This document shows, piece by piece, positions 17,026 through 26,088 of a DNA stretch of 64,000 nt. The stretch is from NCBI RefSeq assembly GCF_030380815.1, contig NZ_JAUDUY010000005.1, forward strand, positions 62,001-126,000. Reading direction: 5' to 3'. The position numbers and the translations under genes are program-made. Numbering within the stretch: the stretch's first letter is position 1; every line of letters starts with the position of its first letter. The notes under the pieces were generated by a model. The model saw nothing but the letters and a program-made list of their open reading frames with translations. It had not been told where the DNA came from and searched no databases. The stretch is from Robiginitalea aurantiaca (GTDB lineage: Bacteria > Bacteroidota > Bacteroidia > Flavobacteriales > Flavobacteriaceae).

Positions 17026-18045
17026 ATGCGGGCATTGATAAAGCGGTTTTTATTCTGGGTTGGTGTGCTGCTCTCGGGAACGCTTATCCTCGCCTGCATC
17101 CACTATTTTCTTCCCCTTCCCTTTTTTCCCATCCTCGACGCCATGAGTATTGCCGTTCCCTGGCTTATGCTGGCTAACCTGCTTTATCTGCTGCTTACGT
17201 TTCCAATGAAAACCAGGGTTTTCTGGTGGCCTTTCTCTGCTTTGGTCATCTCGTTGCTGAGTTTCGGATCGGTATACGGTTTCAGCTTAAACAGGGCTGA
17301 GGAATCAGAGGACAGTTTCACCCTGATTTCCTACAACACACGAGGGTTTAATGCCAGGGGATACTATGAACCCCGGAATGCAGGTGACCATATTGTAGCT
17401 TTCCTGGAAGATAAGGACCCGGATATCATCTGCATTCAGGAGTTCAACCGAACCTATCTCCCTCCCTTTAAGCGATTCGCATACAGGTTGGTTACCCCGG
17501 CCACATCGGGCAAAAGCCCACAGGCTATCTTTTCAAAATTTCCAATTATCAATTCAGATTTGATCTTATTCCCGAATTCGGGAAACAGCGCCATTTTTGC
17601 GGATATCCTCAGGGGAGGGGATACGCTACGGATTTACAATATACACCTGCAATCCTATCAGATTCCGTCACGGAGTTTCCTGTTTGCCAATAAGGGACGG
17701 AGTTTTTTCAACCGGCTGAATAAAGTCGCCTTAAAGCACAGGGAACAGGCTGCAATCGTAAGGGATCACATAAAGGCTTCTCCCTATCCGGTTATCCTTG
17801 CCGGCGACCTGAATGCCACTCCGTTCTCCCGACCGTATCGCGTGTTGAGCAAGGGAATGTCTGACAGTTTTCGGCGGAGGGGCAACGGATGGGGTGCTAC
17901 CTATTACCTGAATCAAATGCTGCCTTACCGGATAGATGTCGTGCTGGTATCTGAGGGGATTGAGGTCCTCGACCACACAAATTTTGATATACGGTATTCG
18001 GACCACCTTCCGATTCAGGTTACCCTAAAACCCCTTGAAGAGTAG
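17026..18045 (+). CDS. Endonuclease/exonuclease/phosphatase family membrane protein
   Basis: A 339-residue protein with three transmembrane segments in the first 90 residues (about 8-28, 42-62 and 66-86) and a C-terminal EEP domain. Catalytic motifs: LISYNTRGFN (metal/phosphate Asn), CIQEF (metal Glu), AGDLNATPFS (Asp and Asn) and YSDHLPIQV (terminal Asp-His). The domain faces the periplasm if the helices follow the positive-inside rule. The family cleaves phosphodiester bonds in nucleic acids, lipids or sugar phosphates; which of these is not predictable here. It closes the mutL-rhomboid unit, and its last 21 bases overlap the end of a convergent gene. Confidence 0.88.
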   Translation: MRALIKRFLFWVGVLLSGTLILACIHYFLPLPFFPILDAMSIAVPWLMLANLLYLLLTFPMKTRVFWWPFSALVISLLSFGSVYGFSLNRAEESEDSFTLISYNTRGFNARGYYEPRNAGDHIVAFLEDKDPDIICIQEFNRTYLPPFKRFAYRLVTPATSGKSPQAIFSKFPIINSDLILFPNSGNSAIFADILRGGDTLRIYNIHLQSYQIPSRSFLFANKGRSFFNRLNKVALKHREQAAIVRDHIKASPYPVILAGDLNATPFSRPYRVLSKGMSDSFRRRGNGWGATYYLNQMLPYRIDVVLVSEGIEVLDHTNFDIRYSDHLPIQVTLKPLEE

Positions 18046-18345
18046 CCAGCAATCCGAGGCATCAGCCAGGATATGAATCATCAGCGCCAACCCGAAAATA
18101 CGGGTGGATTTAGGAATTAGCAAGGTAGCATATAGGACAATGGCCCAGGGGGCGTGGAGCGGATGAAACCCGATACTGCATCGGTTCGGATCGAAAACCG
18201 GGTTGGCGAGCAGGTGATCCAGGTCAATGATAATGCCGGAAAGCAAGATGAGGGTAGCTTTCAGGCGTTTGCCCGGATAAAAAAGAATCCCTGCTATAAT
18301 GGGTAGGATAAAATGAATCCCGTAATGGACGATTTCCCTAAGCAT
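18025..18345 (-). CDS. DUF6122 membrane protein
   Basis: A 106-residue membrane protein from the ATG at 18343-18345; a GTG at 18363 would add six residues. It has His-rich motifs on the membrane (HYGIHF, DLDHLLANP, GFHPLHAP, HILADASDCW) like YdjM-type predicted metal-dependent hydrolases, and matches the DUF6122 family. Its start overlaps the upstream wbqC gene by eight bases. Its 3' end overlaps the convergent EEP gene by 21 bases. Function is unknown. Confidence 0.85.
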   Translation of the reverse strand: MLREIVHYGIHFILPIIAGILFYPGKRLKATLILLSGIIIDLDHLLANPVFDPNRCSIGFHPLHAPWAIVLYATLLIPKSTRIFGLALMIHILADASDCWLLFKGF

Positions 18346-18967
18346 TCCAGGGGAATTCGACACCCTTCAGATAGGCCTTTGCAGCCGGACCTTCATTAAA
18401 TAACAGGTCCAGCGTACTGAGGTTTTGCAGAAATCCATGCCTTTCCTGAAAAACCTGTGGATATTCGGGTGTTGGTATTGGGTTTTTTTCCTTAGCGCAA
18501 ATCAAGCTTCGGCCATCCTGAACATTTTCAGGCTTGGTCTGGTAACGTGTCGTTTTACCGGTGGGGAATGGAAGGTCCAGGAGTCTGCAAAGAACCGTAA
18601 TGGTTTCCAGATTTAAATCCATAAGAAACCCAAATGAGTTTTCGAAAATCGGCATAAAGTCCTCTTCGTAGAATTCAAAAAAGGGAGCGGATCTGTAGGC
18701 AGTAGCCAGGCTCCTCCAGTGCTGTCGCTGCCACGGATAGGTGTTCTCGATACGCACGTCCCTGTAGAGCTGTCTTCCTGTAGACCCGCCTACGTGGACA
18801 ATAGGAATGTTCAGCATAAGGGCCCCCTGGTCCGTTGCGATATAGCATCGGTTTCTATAAGTCTGTTTCTGGAAATTATCCCAGACTTCCCAAATCACCT
18901 GATGCTGTGCCACTACGGCCATCGTAAGGCAATTGGGAAAATAACCCGGATGGAGCAACAATGCCAT
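18338..18967 (-). CDS. WbqC family protein
   Basis: A 209-residue soluble protein of the WbqC family. It has the characteristic opening LLLHPGYFPNCLTMAVVAQHQVIWE and FQKQTYRNRCYIATDQGALMLNIPI; I quote parts only. WbqC-like proteins are tied to glycan or O-antigen loci in some bacteria, though no reaction is firmly known to me. Here it stands in the lepB operon, starting 6 bases after the lepB stop, an arrangement common in Flavobacteriia. Confidence 0.85.
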   Translation of the reverse strand: MALLLHPGYFPNCLTMAVVAQHQVIWEVWDNFQKQTYRNRCYIATDQGALMLNIPIVHVGGSTGRQLYRDVRIENTYPWQRQHWRSLATAYRSAPFFEFYEEDFMPIFENSFGFLMDLNLETITVLCRLLDLPFPTGKTTRYQTKPENVQDGRSLICAKEKNPIPTPEYPQVFQERHGFLQNLSTLDLLFNEGPAAKAYLKGVEFPWNA

Positions 18968-18973
18968 GGATGC

Positions 18974-20686
18974 TTAGCTCTTTGGTTGCTTCCGTTTACG
19001 TTTTCTGAAGAAATCAAATACAAAATACCCGATGAGCAACAGGAGGAAATATTTGAAATAAGACCTTGGTTCACCATCCCCCCCCACTGTAGTAAAAATA
19101 CGATTCCAGCGGGGTCTCCAATTGGCTATTCCTTCCTTAAAATTATCGAAGCTCATCCATATAAAAACAGGCTTACCGACGATGTGATCTTCGGGAACAT
19201 AACCCCAGGCCCGGCTGTCTTCAGAATGATCGCGGTTATCTCCCATCATCCAGTAATAGTCCTGTTTAAAGGTATAGCTACTTGCAGGCGAACCATTGAT
19301 GAGTACCTGATTTCCCGAAACCGATGCCGTATTCCCCTCATAGTCCCGGATGATTTTCCGGTACAGGGGAAACGTCTCAGGGGTAAGGGCTATTTCATCT
19401 CCCTTGGAGGGGATGTATATGGGTCCCAATTGATCGTAATTCCAGGGGTATCTCTGGTCCTGAGGAAAAATATTGTACCCCGCTACACCGGGGGTTTCCA
19501 GGATTCGAACCACGGAATCGATGGCCGATATTTTCTCAAGTTCCCTGACCATATCTGCGGTCATGGTGGTCACACGCTCCCTAGGGGTAACCTCTTTGAT
19601 GGAAGAAATTCCCGCCTTCCGAATGATTTCGAGAGAGAGTCCGTTTGGACCTGTCATCAGTTCTATTTGTCCATCTTCCCTGGATTGAGCTCCCATGAGA
19701 TTCGCAGTGCTGAGTATTTGGAACTGGGAACGGTTAAGAGGTGCTGTTACATAGGTTCGGGTAAAGTCGGATACCCCTGCCTGATCCAGGACCCTTGAGG
19801 AAACGCCTTTTTGACTGTAGACCCTGTAATCGTACATCGGTTTTGCCCGGCCGGGTAATTCGAGTTGTTTCCCATTGATAAATACATATCCATCCCGAAC
19901 TTCCAGGGAATCACCGGGAACACCAACGCAGCGCTTGACGTAGTTCGATTTTTTATCTATGGGTTTCTTTACCCCGGCCTCGGCTTTAAAGAATTGTCGA
20001 ACCGTATCTGCCGGCCAGCTGAAGACCACGAGATCCGTACGCGAGACTTTCTGAAATCCAGGAAGTCGCATATAGGGCAGCTGGGGTTTTTTAAGATACG
20101 AACGGGTATGGAGAACCGGCAGGGTATCGTGTACCATTGGGGCCGCAACGGTCGTCATGGGGACACGGGCGCCGAAGTGGAATTTGCTTACAAAAAGCAG
20201 GTCGCCAACCCTGAGTGTGCGCTCAAGGGACCCGGTAGGGATCACATAAGGTTGAATAAAGTACGTGTGGACAAGGGTGGCAGCTACAATGGCAAAGACA
20301 ATGGAGCTGACCCATTCCCCCGAGGCTGATTTGGGATGCAGGTCACGGTCGGTGATATATTGCACATCCAGCGCATAGTTGACATAATAGATATAGAACC
20401 CGAGGGTAAGGATGACCAACCAGGTCTCCATAAGTCGATTCCGACCGAAACTACGGATGGTTTCCACCCATATGACCGGAAACATGAGCAGATTAATAAT
20501 GGGGATAAAGAGCAAAACCACCCACCAGGCGGGTCTGCGGATAATTTTCATCAGGATAATGGCATTGTATACGGGAACGGCGGCTTCCCAGGCTTTACGC
20601 CCTGCTTTAACATATAATTTCCAGGTTCCCAGGAAGTGGATGATTTGAATGATCAGGAAAAAAAGTAGCCACTGTGTGTAATTCAT
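18974..20686 (-). CDS. lepB: Signal peptidase I (long Bacteroidota form)
   Basis: A 570-residue membrane serine protease that removes signal peptides. The first 115 residues contain several hydrophobic segments (2-18, 52-75, 88-104) before the catalytic part. The catalytic Ser is in PTGSLERTLRVGD (Ser153) and the catalytic Lys in NYVKRCVGVPGDS (Lys251). The C-terminal box MMGDNRDHSEDSRAWG is conserved. Compared with E. coli LepB (about 324 residues), there is a large extra region between residue about 280 and 480 and a C-terminal hydrophobic helix. Such lengths are usual in Flavobacteriia. It follows dapB by 51 bases. Confidence 0.94.
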   Translation of the reverse strand: MNYTQWLLFFLIIQIIHFLGTWKLYVKAGRKAWEAAVPVYNAIILMKIIRRPAWWVVLLFIPIINLLMFPVIWVETIRSFGRNRLMETWLVILTLGFYIYYVNYALDVQYITDRDLHPKSASGEWVSSIVFAIVAATLVHTYFIQPYVIPTGSLERTLRVGDLLFVSKFHFGARVPMTTVAAPMVHDTLPVLHTRSYLKKPQLPYMRLPGFQKVSRTDLVVFSWPADTVRQFFKAEAGVKKPIDKKSNYVKRCVGVPGDSLEVRDGYVFINGKQLELPGRAKPMYDYRVYSQKGVSSRVLDQAGVSDFTRTYVTAPLNRSQFQILSTANLMGAQSREDGQIELMTGPNGLSLEIIRKAGISSIKEVTPRERVTTMTADMVRELEKISAIDSVVRILETPGVAGYNIFPQDQRYPWNYDQLGPIYIPSKGDEIALTPETFPLYRKIIRDYEGNTASVSGNQVLINGSPASSYTFKQDYYWMMGDNRDHSEDSRAWGYVPEDHIVGKPVFIWMSFDNFKEGIANWRPRWNRIFTTVGGDGEPRSYFKYFLLLLIGYFVFDFFRKRKRKQPKS

Positions 20687-20737
20687 ACGTACCTTTTAAG
20701 TCAAAGAAAGCCAGCTGATGGCGAAATTACATTCTAT

Positions 20738-21439
20738 TTAACGGAGGTTTAACACGTCTCTCATACCAAAAACACCTTTTTTCCCGATCAGCCATTCGGC
20801 TGCAAGAACGGCCCCAAGTGCAAATCCTTCACGGTTATGGGCGGTGTGCTGTATCTCAATCCGGTCCACTTCGGAATCATAGGCAATGCGGTGCGTTCCA
20901 GGGGTATCCCCGATGCGTTCAGAGGTGATGGGAATTGTTTCCGATGAGGAGCGCTCTGAATCCCAGGCCGTATAGGTGCTATTCTCGATTATTCCTTCTG
21001 CAAGCGTAATAGCCGTCCCACTGGGGGCGTCCAGTTTCCGGGTATGGTGTATCTCAGTCATCGTGGGGGCGTAGTCCGGAAACCCGGACATCATCCGTGC
21101 CAGATGGGCATTGAGCTCAAAAAACAAGTTCACCCCCAAACTAAAATTGGATGCGTATAAAAATGCCCCGTTTTGCTGCCTACAAAGGAGTTCGGCTTTG
21201 GGAAAGCCATCGAGCCAACCGGTGGTCCCCGATACTACGGGAACTCCGTTTTCCAGGCATGCACTTATATTACCCAAAGCGGAATCCGGGGTGCTGAAGT
21301 CAATGGCCACATCCAGTTCTCCAAATGGGGGAATATCCCCAGGGGTGTCTATTCGGGAGACAATCTTGTGGTTTCGGGCTGTGGCAATCCTGTCGATCAT
21401 CTTACCCATGGTCCCATATCCAAACAAAACAATTCTCAT
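20738..21439 (-). CDS. dapB: 4-hydroxy-tetrahydrodipicolinate reductase
   Basis: A 233-residue NAD(P)H-dependent enzyme of the diaminopimelate/lysine pathway, which feeds both peptidoglycan and protein synthesis. The N-terminal nucleotide fold begins MRIVLFGYGTMGKMID. The substrate motif is HHTRKLDAPSGTAITLAE, containing the general acid His and the catalytic Lys. The length is at the short end of the family, as in other Bacteroidota. It sits between DUF5683 (gap 5 bases) and lepB. Confidence 0.95.
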   Translation of the reverse strand: MRIVLFGYGTMGKMIDRIATARNHKIVSRIDTPGDIPPFGELDVAIDFSTPDSALGNISACLENGVPVVSGTTGWLDGFPKAELLCRQQNGAFLYASNFSLGVNLFFELNAHLARMMSGFPDYAPTMTEIHHTRKLDAPSGTAITLAEGIIENSTYTAWDSERSSSETIPITSERIGDTPGTHRIAYDSEVDRIEIQHTAHNREGFALGAVLAAEWLIGKKGVFGMRDVLNLR

Positions 21440-21444
21440 AGCTG

Positions 21445-22086
21445 TTAAAATCGAATTGCGAGTCCTAAACCATAGCTTGCATCGGTGTTTATGGGATGCG
21501 TACCGAGATAGGGTTCAAAATGCAAACTGAGGTCTTCGCTTACGTTGTATTGCTTAAGGTGGGCATCCACGTTGGCATCTATAATATTAAGGGCGTATAG
21601 TGCAATGGTAATGAGAAGGGCCAAATCCCTGTCGCGCTGATACCGTTCCTGGGCATCCTGGAGTGCTTCGGTGGAAAAATCCGGAGTTGTGGGAACAAAA
21701 TCATCATCCGGGTTCACGTCGTAAAATTCGTCATCCGTAAATCCTGCCAACCGGCGTTTGAATGCCGTTCGGGTCCTGTCGTACAGATCGTCGTTGTACA
21801 TATAAGCGTAGACTCCGGTACCAATAGCACCCCAAACTATGGGGATTTTCCAGTATCTCTTGTTGTATGCTTGCCCAAGTCCGGGCACGACAGCCGAGTA
21901 AAAGGCTGCCTTACTTGGCGCCAGGGGATTATTAGCAGGTTTTTTAGTGACCTCTTCCACAGTAATGCCCTGCTGCGATATGTTGTTCTGAATCGAATCG
22001 ATCTCCCGCTCAGTAGGACTTTCTTCCTGGGCCCACAAGGAGGTTAGGGCACAAAAAAATCCCAGAACGAGAAGAAGCTTAGGCAC
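21445..22086 (-). CDS. DUF5683 membrane protein
   Basis: A 213-residue protein with a cleavable signal peptide (ending about residue 20, SLWAQEE). An acidic stretch follows, then FYSAVVPGLGQAYNKRYWKIPIVWGAIGTGVYAYMY, which carries the P-G-x-G-Q-x-Y-N motif and hydrophobic helices of DUF5683. Another hydrophobic segment occurs at about 165-180 (LALLITIALYALNIIDAN). The function is unknown. Its start overlaps the end of parB by eight bases. The family is nearly always beside parB in Flavobacteriia, hinting at an envelope role linked to cell-cycle genes. Confidence 0.86.
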   Translation of the reverse strand: MPKLLLVLGFFCALTSLWAQEESPTEREIDSIQNNISQQGITVEEVTKKPANNPLAPSKAAFYSAVVPGLGQAYNKRYWKIPIVWGAIGTGVYAYMYNDDLYDRTRTAFKRRLAGFTDDEFYDVNPDDDFVPTTPDFSTEALQDAQERYQRDRDLALLITIALYALNIIDANVDAHLKQYNVSEDLSLHFEPYLGTHPINTDASYGLGLAIRF

Positions 22087-22987
22087 CGGTTATGCGTTTT
22101 TTGAGTTTAATGAAATCGGCCGCATTTTTGAAGGGGATGCTAATCCTCCCTTTACCATCTTTAGTAACTGCCAATTTTACATCGGTATCCAGGTATTCCC
22201 TAAGGGCTTCCATGCCTTCGGCAGCAAAATCAGGAATTCCCGCTTTTTTGGAAGTACTTCCCTTTTGAACCTTTTCGCCAGGGTGGTGATAATTCCGGAC
22301 CAGGGACTCCGTTTCGCGTACGGAAAGATTTTCACCGATGATACGTTCATAGATCGAAATCTGGTCTTCCCTGGAGTCAACATTGACCAGACTCCTGCCA
22401 TGTCCCATACTGATAAATCCATCCCGCATCCCCGTTTGAATAATAGGATCCAGCCTGAGAAGCCTCAAATAATTTGTTATGGTTGAACGCTTTTTCCCGA
22501 CGCGCTCGCTGAGTTTTTCCTGGGTAAGACCAATGTCATCTATTAGGCGTTGATAAGAAAGTGCGATTTCAACCGGATCCAGATCCTGCCGCTGAATATT
22601 TTCAACCAGGGCCATTTCAAGGGATTCCTGATCGTTGGCAATCCGGATATATGCCGGAATCTGTTTGAGGCCTATTTTTTTAGAAGCCCGATAGCGCCTT
22701 TCCCCGGAAACGAGTTGGTAGGAGTTAAATCCGAGTTTTCGAACAGTGATGGGCTGAATAAGGCCTAATTGCCTGATAGAATCCGCCAGTTCGTTCAGAG
22801 ACTCATCGTCAAAATTAGACCGGGGTTGAAATGGGTTGACCGTAATGGATTCCAAATCCAACTCCACGATGCTTCCCACTACCTTGTCTGCATTCTGATC
22901 GGAAGCCGACTGAATGTCATTTTCAGGGTCTTTCAGCAGGGCAGAAAGCCCGCGACCCAGTGCCTGTTTTCGGGTAGCCTTTGCCAT
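22079..22987 (-). CDS. parB: Chromosome partitioning protein ParB
   Basis: A 302-residue ParB/Spo0J protein. The N-terminal CTPase domain shows NPFQPRSNFDDE and VSGERRYRASKK; the central helix-turn-helix region includes LTQEKLSERVGKKRSTITNYLRLL; a C-terminal dimerisation part ends in KLKKRITGA. It binds parS sites and acts with ParA in origin segregation. Its ATG overlaps the parA stop by one base. I saw no perfect parS (TGTTTCACGTGAAACA type) inside this window. Confidence 0.95.
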   Translation of the reverse strand: MAKATRKQALGRGLSALLKDPENDIQSASDQNADKVVGSIVELDLESITVNPFQPRSNFDDESLNELADSIRQLGLIQPITVRKLGFNSYQLVSGERRYRASKKIGLKQIPAYIRIANDQESLEMALVENIQRQDLDPVEIALSYQRLIDDIGLTQEKLSERVGKKRSTITNYLRLLRLDPIIQTGMRDGFISMGHGRSLVNVDSREDQISIYERIIGENLSVRETESLVRNYHHPGEKVQKGSTSKKAGIPDFAAEGMEALREYLDTDVKLAVTKDGKGRISIPFKNAADFIKLKKRITGA

Positions 22988-23760
22988 TAAACGGTTTGTC
23001 TGTTTTTCTGAAGCAATTCATGGGCCATATTCAGGTAATTCGCAGCCCCTTTACTACTCGCGTCGTATTTGATTATGCTCTCCCCGAAACTGGGAGCTTC
23101 GCCCAGGCGGACGTTCCTTTGGATTATCGTTTCAAAAACCATATCGCCAAAGTGTTTTTTAACCTCTTCAACCACCTGATTCGAAAGTCTCAGGCGCGAA
23201 TCATACATCGTGAGCAACATTCCCTCGATATCCAGATCCGGGTTGTGAATCCGCTGTACGCTCTTTACGGTATTCAGTAATTTTCCAAGACCCTCAAGGG
23301 CGTAGTATTCGCATTGGATGGGGATAATTACCGAATCCGCAGCAGTAAGCGCGTTCAGGGTCAAAAGTCCGAGAGAAGGTGCGCAGTCAATCAGAATGTA
23401 CTCGTACCGGTCCCCGAGTTCAGCAACCGCTCTTTTGAGCATGTATTCCCGGTCATCCTTATCGACCAGTTCAATTTCAATAGCCACCAAATCAATATGA
23501 GCCGGAATCAGATCGACGTTAGGAGAACTGGTTTCGATTATCGTTTCAGCTGCCGACAGCGTGTGTTCAAGAAGTTGATAACTCCCCGCAGAATGGGCAT
23601 CTGCATCAATCCCAAGTCCAGAGGTCGCATTGGCCTGCGGATCGGCATCGATTACCAGCACTTTTTTCTCCAATACCCCCAAAGCGGCAGCGAGATTAAC
23701 TGTAGTAGTCGTTTTCCCAACGCCCCCTTTCTGGTTCGCAATCGCAATTATCTTACCCAT
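22987..23760 (-). CDS. parA: Chromosome partitioning ATPase ParA
   Basis: A 257-residue ParA/Soj ATPase. The start is the ATG at 23758-23760 (MGKIIAIANQKGGVGKTTTT); a TTG three codons upstream is less likely. The deviant Walker A box KGGVGKTTT, the Walker A' DADPQANAT and Walker B ILIDCAPSLG are present. It is the first gene of a seven-gene minus-strand run reaching to 18025. The sequence upstream (23761-23931) holds no gene and no convincing promoter. Confidence 0.95.
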   Translation of the reverse strand: MGKIIAIANQKGGVGKTTTTVNLAAALGVLEKKVLVIDADPQANATSGLGIDADAHSAGSYQLLEHTLSAAETIIETSSPNVDLIPAHIDLVAIEIELVDKDDREYMLKRAVAELGDRYEYILIDCAPSLGLLTLNALTAADSVIIPIQCEYYALEGLGKLLNTVKSVQRIHNPDLDIEGMLLTMYDSRLRLSNQVVEEVKKHFGDMVFETIIQRNVRLGEAPSFGESIIKYDASSKGAANYLNMAHELLQKNRQTV

Positions 23761-23931
23761 AGGTGCCAAAAAAGTTAGGGGTTAAAAATACGATTATTTG
23801 CCGTTGAAGAAAGCGGAACTTGTTAACACAAGGTGAATAACTCTGCCTTTAAATGCGGTTAATTGACCTTATAAGGTACCCTTTCGCCTTATGGGATCAG
23901 GCCGGGGCCACATCCGCTATTGGACACGGAT

Positions 23932-26088
23932 TCAGGTGCTTGTAAGCAATTCCAGGATTTCGATGGCCGCATCCGGAATCCGTGTTCCGGGTCCGAAAAC
24001 TCCTACAACCCCCGACTCATAGAGGAAATCGTAATCCGGCTTGGGAATTACACCTCCCACAATTACGAGAATATCGTCCCTGCCGAGCACTTTGAGGGCG
24101 TTTATTACCTCAGGAACTAAGGTCTTATGCCCGGCGGCAAGGGAGGAAACCCCAAGGATATGTACATCGTTTTCCACCGCCTGCTTGGCGGCCTCTTCCG
24201 GAGTTTGAAACAGCGGGCCGATATCCACATCAAATCCGAGATCGGCGTAGGCGGTAGCCACTACCTTAGCACCCCGGTCGTGTCCATCCTGACCCATCTT
24301 TGCGATCATGATCCGGGGCCTGCGCCCTTCCTTAATGGCAAAAGCGTCGGAGAGTTCCCGCGCTTTTGCAAAAGATTCATCTTTTTTGATTTCGTCTGAA
24401 TACACTCCTGAAATTGATTGTACCTGAGCCTTATGTCTGCCAAATGCGGTTTCCATCGCCTGGCTGATTTCGCCCAGACTGGCTCTGTGCCTGGCGGCTT
24501 CTACAGCCAAAGCTAATAAATTTTCATCCGGTCCTGTGGCCTTCCCGGCTTTCTTTTTGGCAGCGGCCAGTGCAAGGCGATCAAGGGCCCGCTGTACTTT
24601 TTGGGCATCCCTGTTGCTTCTAATTTCTTCCAGACGGTCTACTTGCTGCTGTCGCACTTTAGAATTATCTACTTCCAGAATGTTCAGGAAGTCCTCCTCC
24701 GGACTCTGGTAGGTATTTAATCCTATAATCAGATCCTGACCTCCATCGATTCGAGCCTGTTTGCGGGCAGCCGCTTCCTCTATGCGCAATTTGGGGATGC
24801 CGGCTTCTATCGCCCGTGTCATCCCGCCATAGGATTCCGTCTCCTCTATAAGTTCCCAGGCCTTTTCGCAAAGCTCGGCCGTAAGACTCTCCACGTAATA
24901 ACTGCCGCCCCAGGGATCCACAGTGCGGGTTATTCCGGTTTCCTCCTGCAGGATTAACTGGGTATTCCTCGCAATCCGGGCTGAAAAATCTGTGGGCAAA
25001 GCAATGGCTTCATCCAGCGCATTGGTATGCAGGCTCTGGGTTCCGCCGAAGGCAGCTGCAGAAGCTTCGATCATGGTTCGGGCAACATTGTTAAAGGGAT
25101 CCTGCTCGGTAAGACTCCAACCGCTGGTCTGGCAATGTGTGCGAAGCGCCATGGATTTGGACAATTCCGGGTCGAAACTCCTGACCAGTTTCGCCCAAAG
25201 CAACCTTCCGGCCCTTAATTTGGCAATTTCCATAAAATGGTTCATGCCAATACCCCAGAAAAAAGAAAGCCTTGGGGCAAAGGCGTCGATTTTCAACCCC
25301 GCTTTAAGACCTGTCCGGATGTATTCCAGACCATCGGCAAGGGTATAGGCAAGCTCAATATGTGCCGGGGCTCCCGCTTCGTGCATGTGGTAACCGGAAA
25401 TACTGATGCTGTTAAACCGCGGCATATGCCGGCTCGTGTACTCAAAAATATCGGCAACGATCTGCATGGATGGGGCAGGGGGATAGATATAGGTGTTGCG
25501 CACCATAAATTCTTTGAGGATGTCGTTCTGTATGGTTCCGGTAAGTTGATCTGCAGCAACCCCCTGTTCCTCAGCGGCGACAATGTAGAAGGCCATAATG
25601 GGGATTACGGCACCATTCATCGTCATGGAAACAGACATTTTATCCAGGGGGATATCATCAAAAAGGAGTTTCATGTCCGCTACGGTGTCAATGGCCACCC
25701 CGGCTTTCCCAACATCACCCCTTACGCGTTCATGGTCACTGTCGTACCCCCTGTGGGTGGGGAGATCGAAGGCTACAGAAAGGCCTTTCTGACCTGCGGC
25801 GAGATTTCGTTTGTAAAAGGCATTGCTCTCTTCGGCCGTTGAAAACCCGGCATACTGGCGGATGGTCCAAGGACGCCTGACATACATGGTGCTGTAAGGC
25901 CCCCGTAAATAAGGAGGAATGCCTGCGCCGAACTCGAGGTGTTCTAAACCGCTGAGGTCTTCGTGGGAATAGTTGCGTTTCAGATGTATCCCCTCAGCCG
26001 TTTTCAGATTTCCATTAGCCTTAGCAGAACTGGAATTCCCAGGGGTCGAAGGGGTCCACTGAATATTCAGTGCTTTAGATCTTTTCAT
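23932..26088 (-). CDS. mutB: Methylmalonyl-CoA mutase large subunit
   Basis: A 718-residue adenosylcobalamin enzyme that interconverts methylmalonyl-CoA and succinyl-CoA. The start is the ATG at 26086-26088 ([13 protein letters not shown]); the frame extends upstream only as overlap with mutA. The TIM-barrel half has [21 protein letters not shown] and [21 protein letters not shown]; the C-terminal cobalamin domain has [13 protein letters not shown] (the DxHxxG base-off motif) at about residue 600 and [12 protein letters not shown]. It overlaps mutA by 14 bases, and together with the divergent carboxylase genes forms a propionyl-CoA to succinyl-CoA route. Confidence 0.96.
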   Translation of the reverse strand: MKRSKALNIQWTPSTPGNSSSAKANGNLKTAEGIHLKRNYSHEDLSGLEHLEFGAGIPPYLRGPYSTMYVRRPWTIRQYAGFSTAEESNAFYKRNLAAGQKGLSVAFDLPTHRGYDSDHERVRGDVGKAGVAIDTVADMKLLFDDIPLDKMSVSMTMNGAVIPIMAFYIVAAEEQGVAADQLTGTIQNDILKEFMVRNTYIYPPAPSMQIVADIFEYTSRHMPRFNSISISGYHMHEAGAPAHIELAYTLADGLEYIRTGLKAGLKIDAFAPRLSFFWGIGMNHFMEIAKLRAGRLLWAKLVRSFDPELSKSMALRTHCQTSGWSLTEQDPFNNVARTMIEASAAAFGGTQSLHTNALDEAIALPTDFSARIARNTQLILQEETGITRTVDPWGGSYYVESLTAELCEKAWELIEETESYGGMTRAIEAGIPKLRIEEAAARKQARIDGGQDLIIGLNTYQSPEEDFLNILEVDNSKVRQQQVDRLEEIRSNRDAQKVQRALDRLALAAAKKKAGKATGPDENLLALAVEAARHRASLGEISQAMETAFGRHKAQVQSISGVYSDEIKKDESFAKARELSDAFAIKEGRRPRIMIAKMGQDGHDRGAKVVATAYADLGFDVDIGPLFQTPEEAAKQAVENDVHILGVSSLAAGHKTLVPEVINALKVLGRDDILVIVGGVIPKPDYDFLYESGVVGVFGPGTRIPDAAIEILELLTST

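Noticed and set aside
18719-19798. A 359-codon plus-strand open frame over wbqC and lepB
   Set aside because: It runs antisense to two certain genes, spans their junction and has an irregular, Cys- and His-rich composition without any recognisable domain.
23832-23841. A DnaA-box-like sequence (GTTATTCACC on the minus strand) upstream of parA
   Set aside because: Only one near match was seen, with no cluster of boxes, AT-rich unwinding region or dnaA gene, so an origin cannot be claimed.
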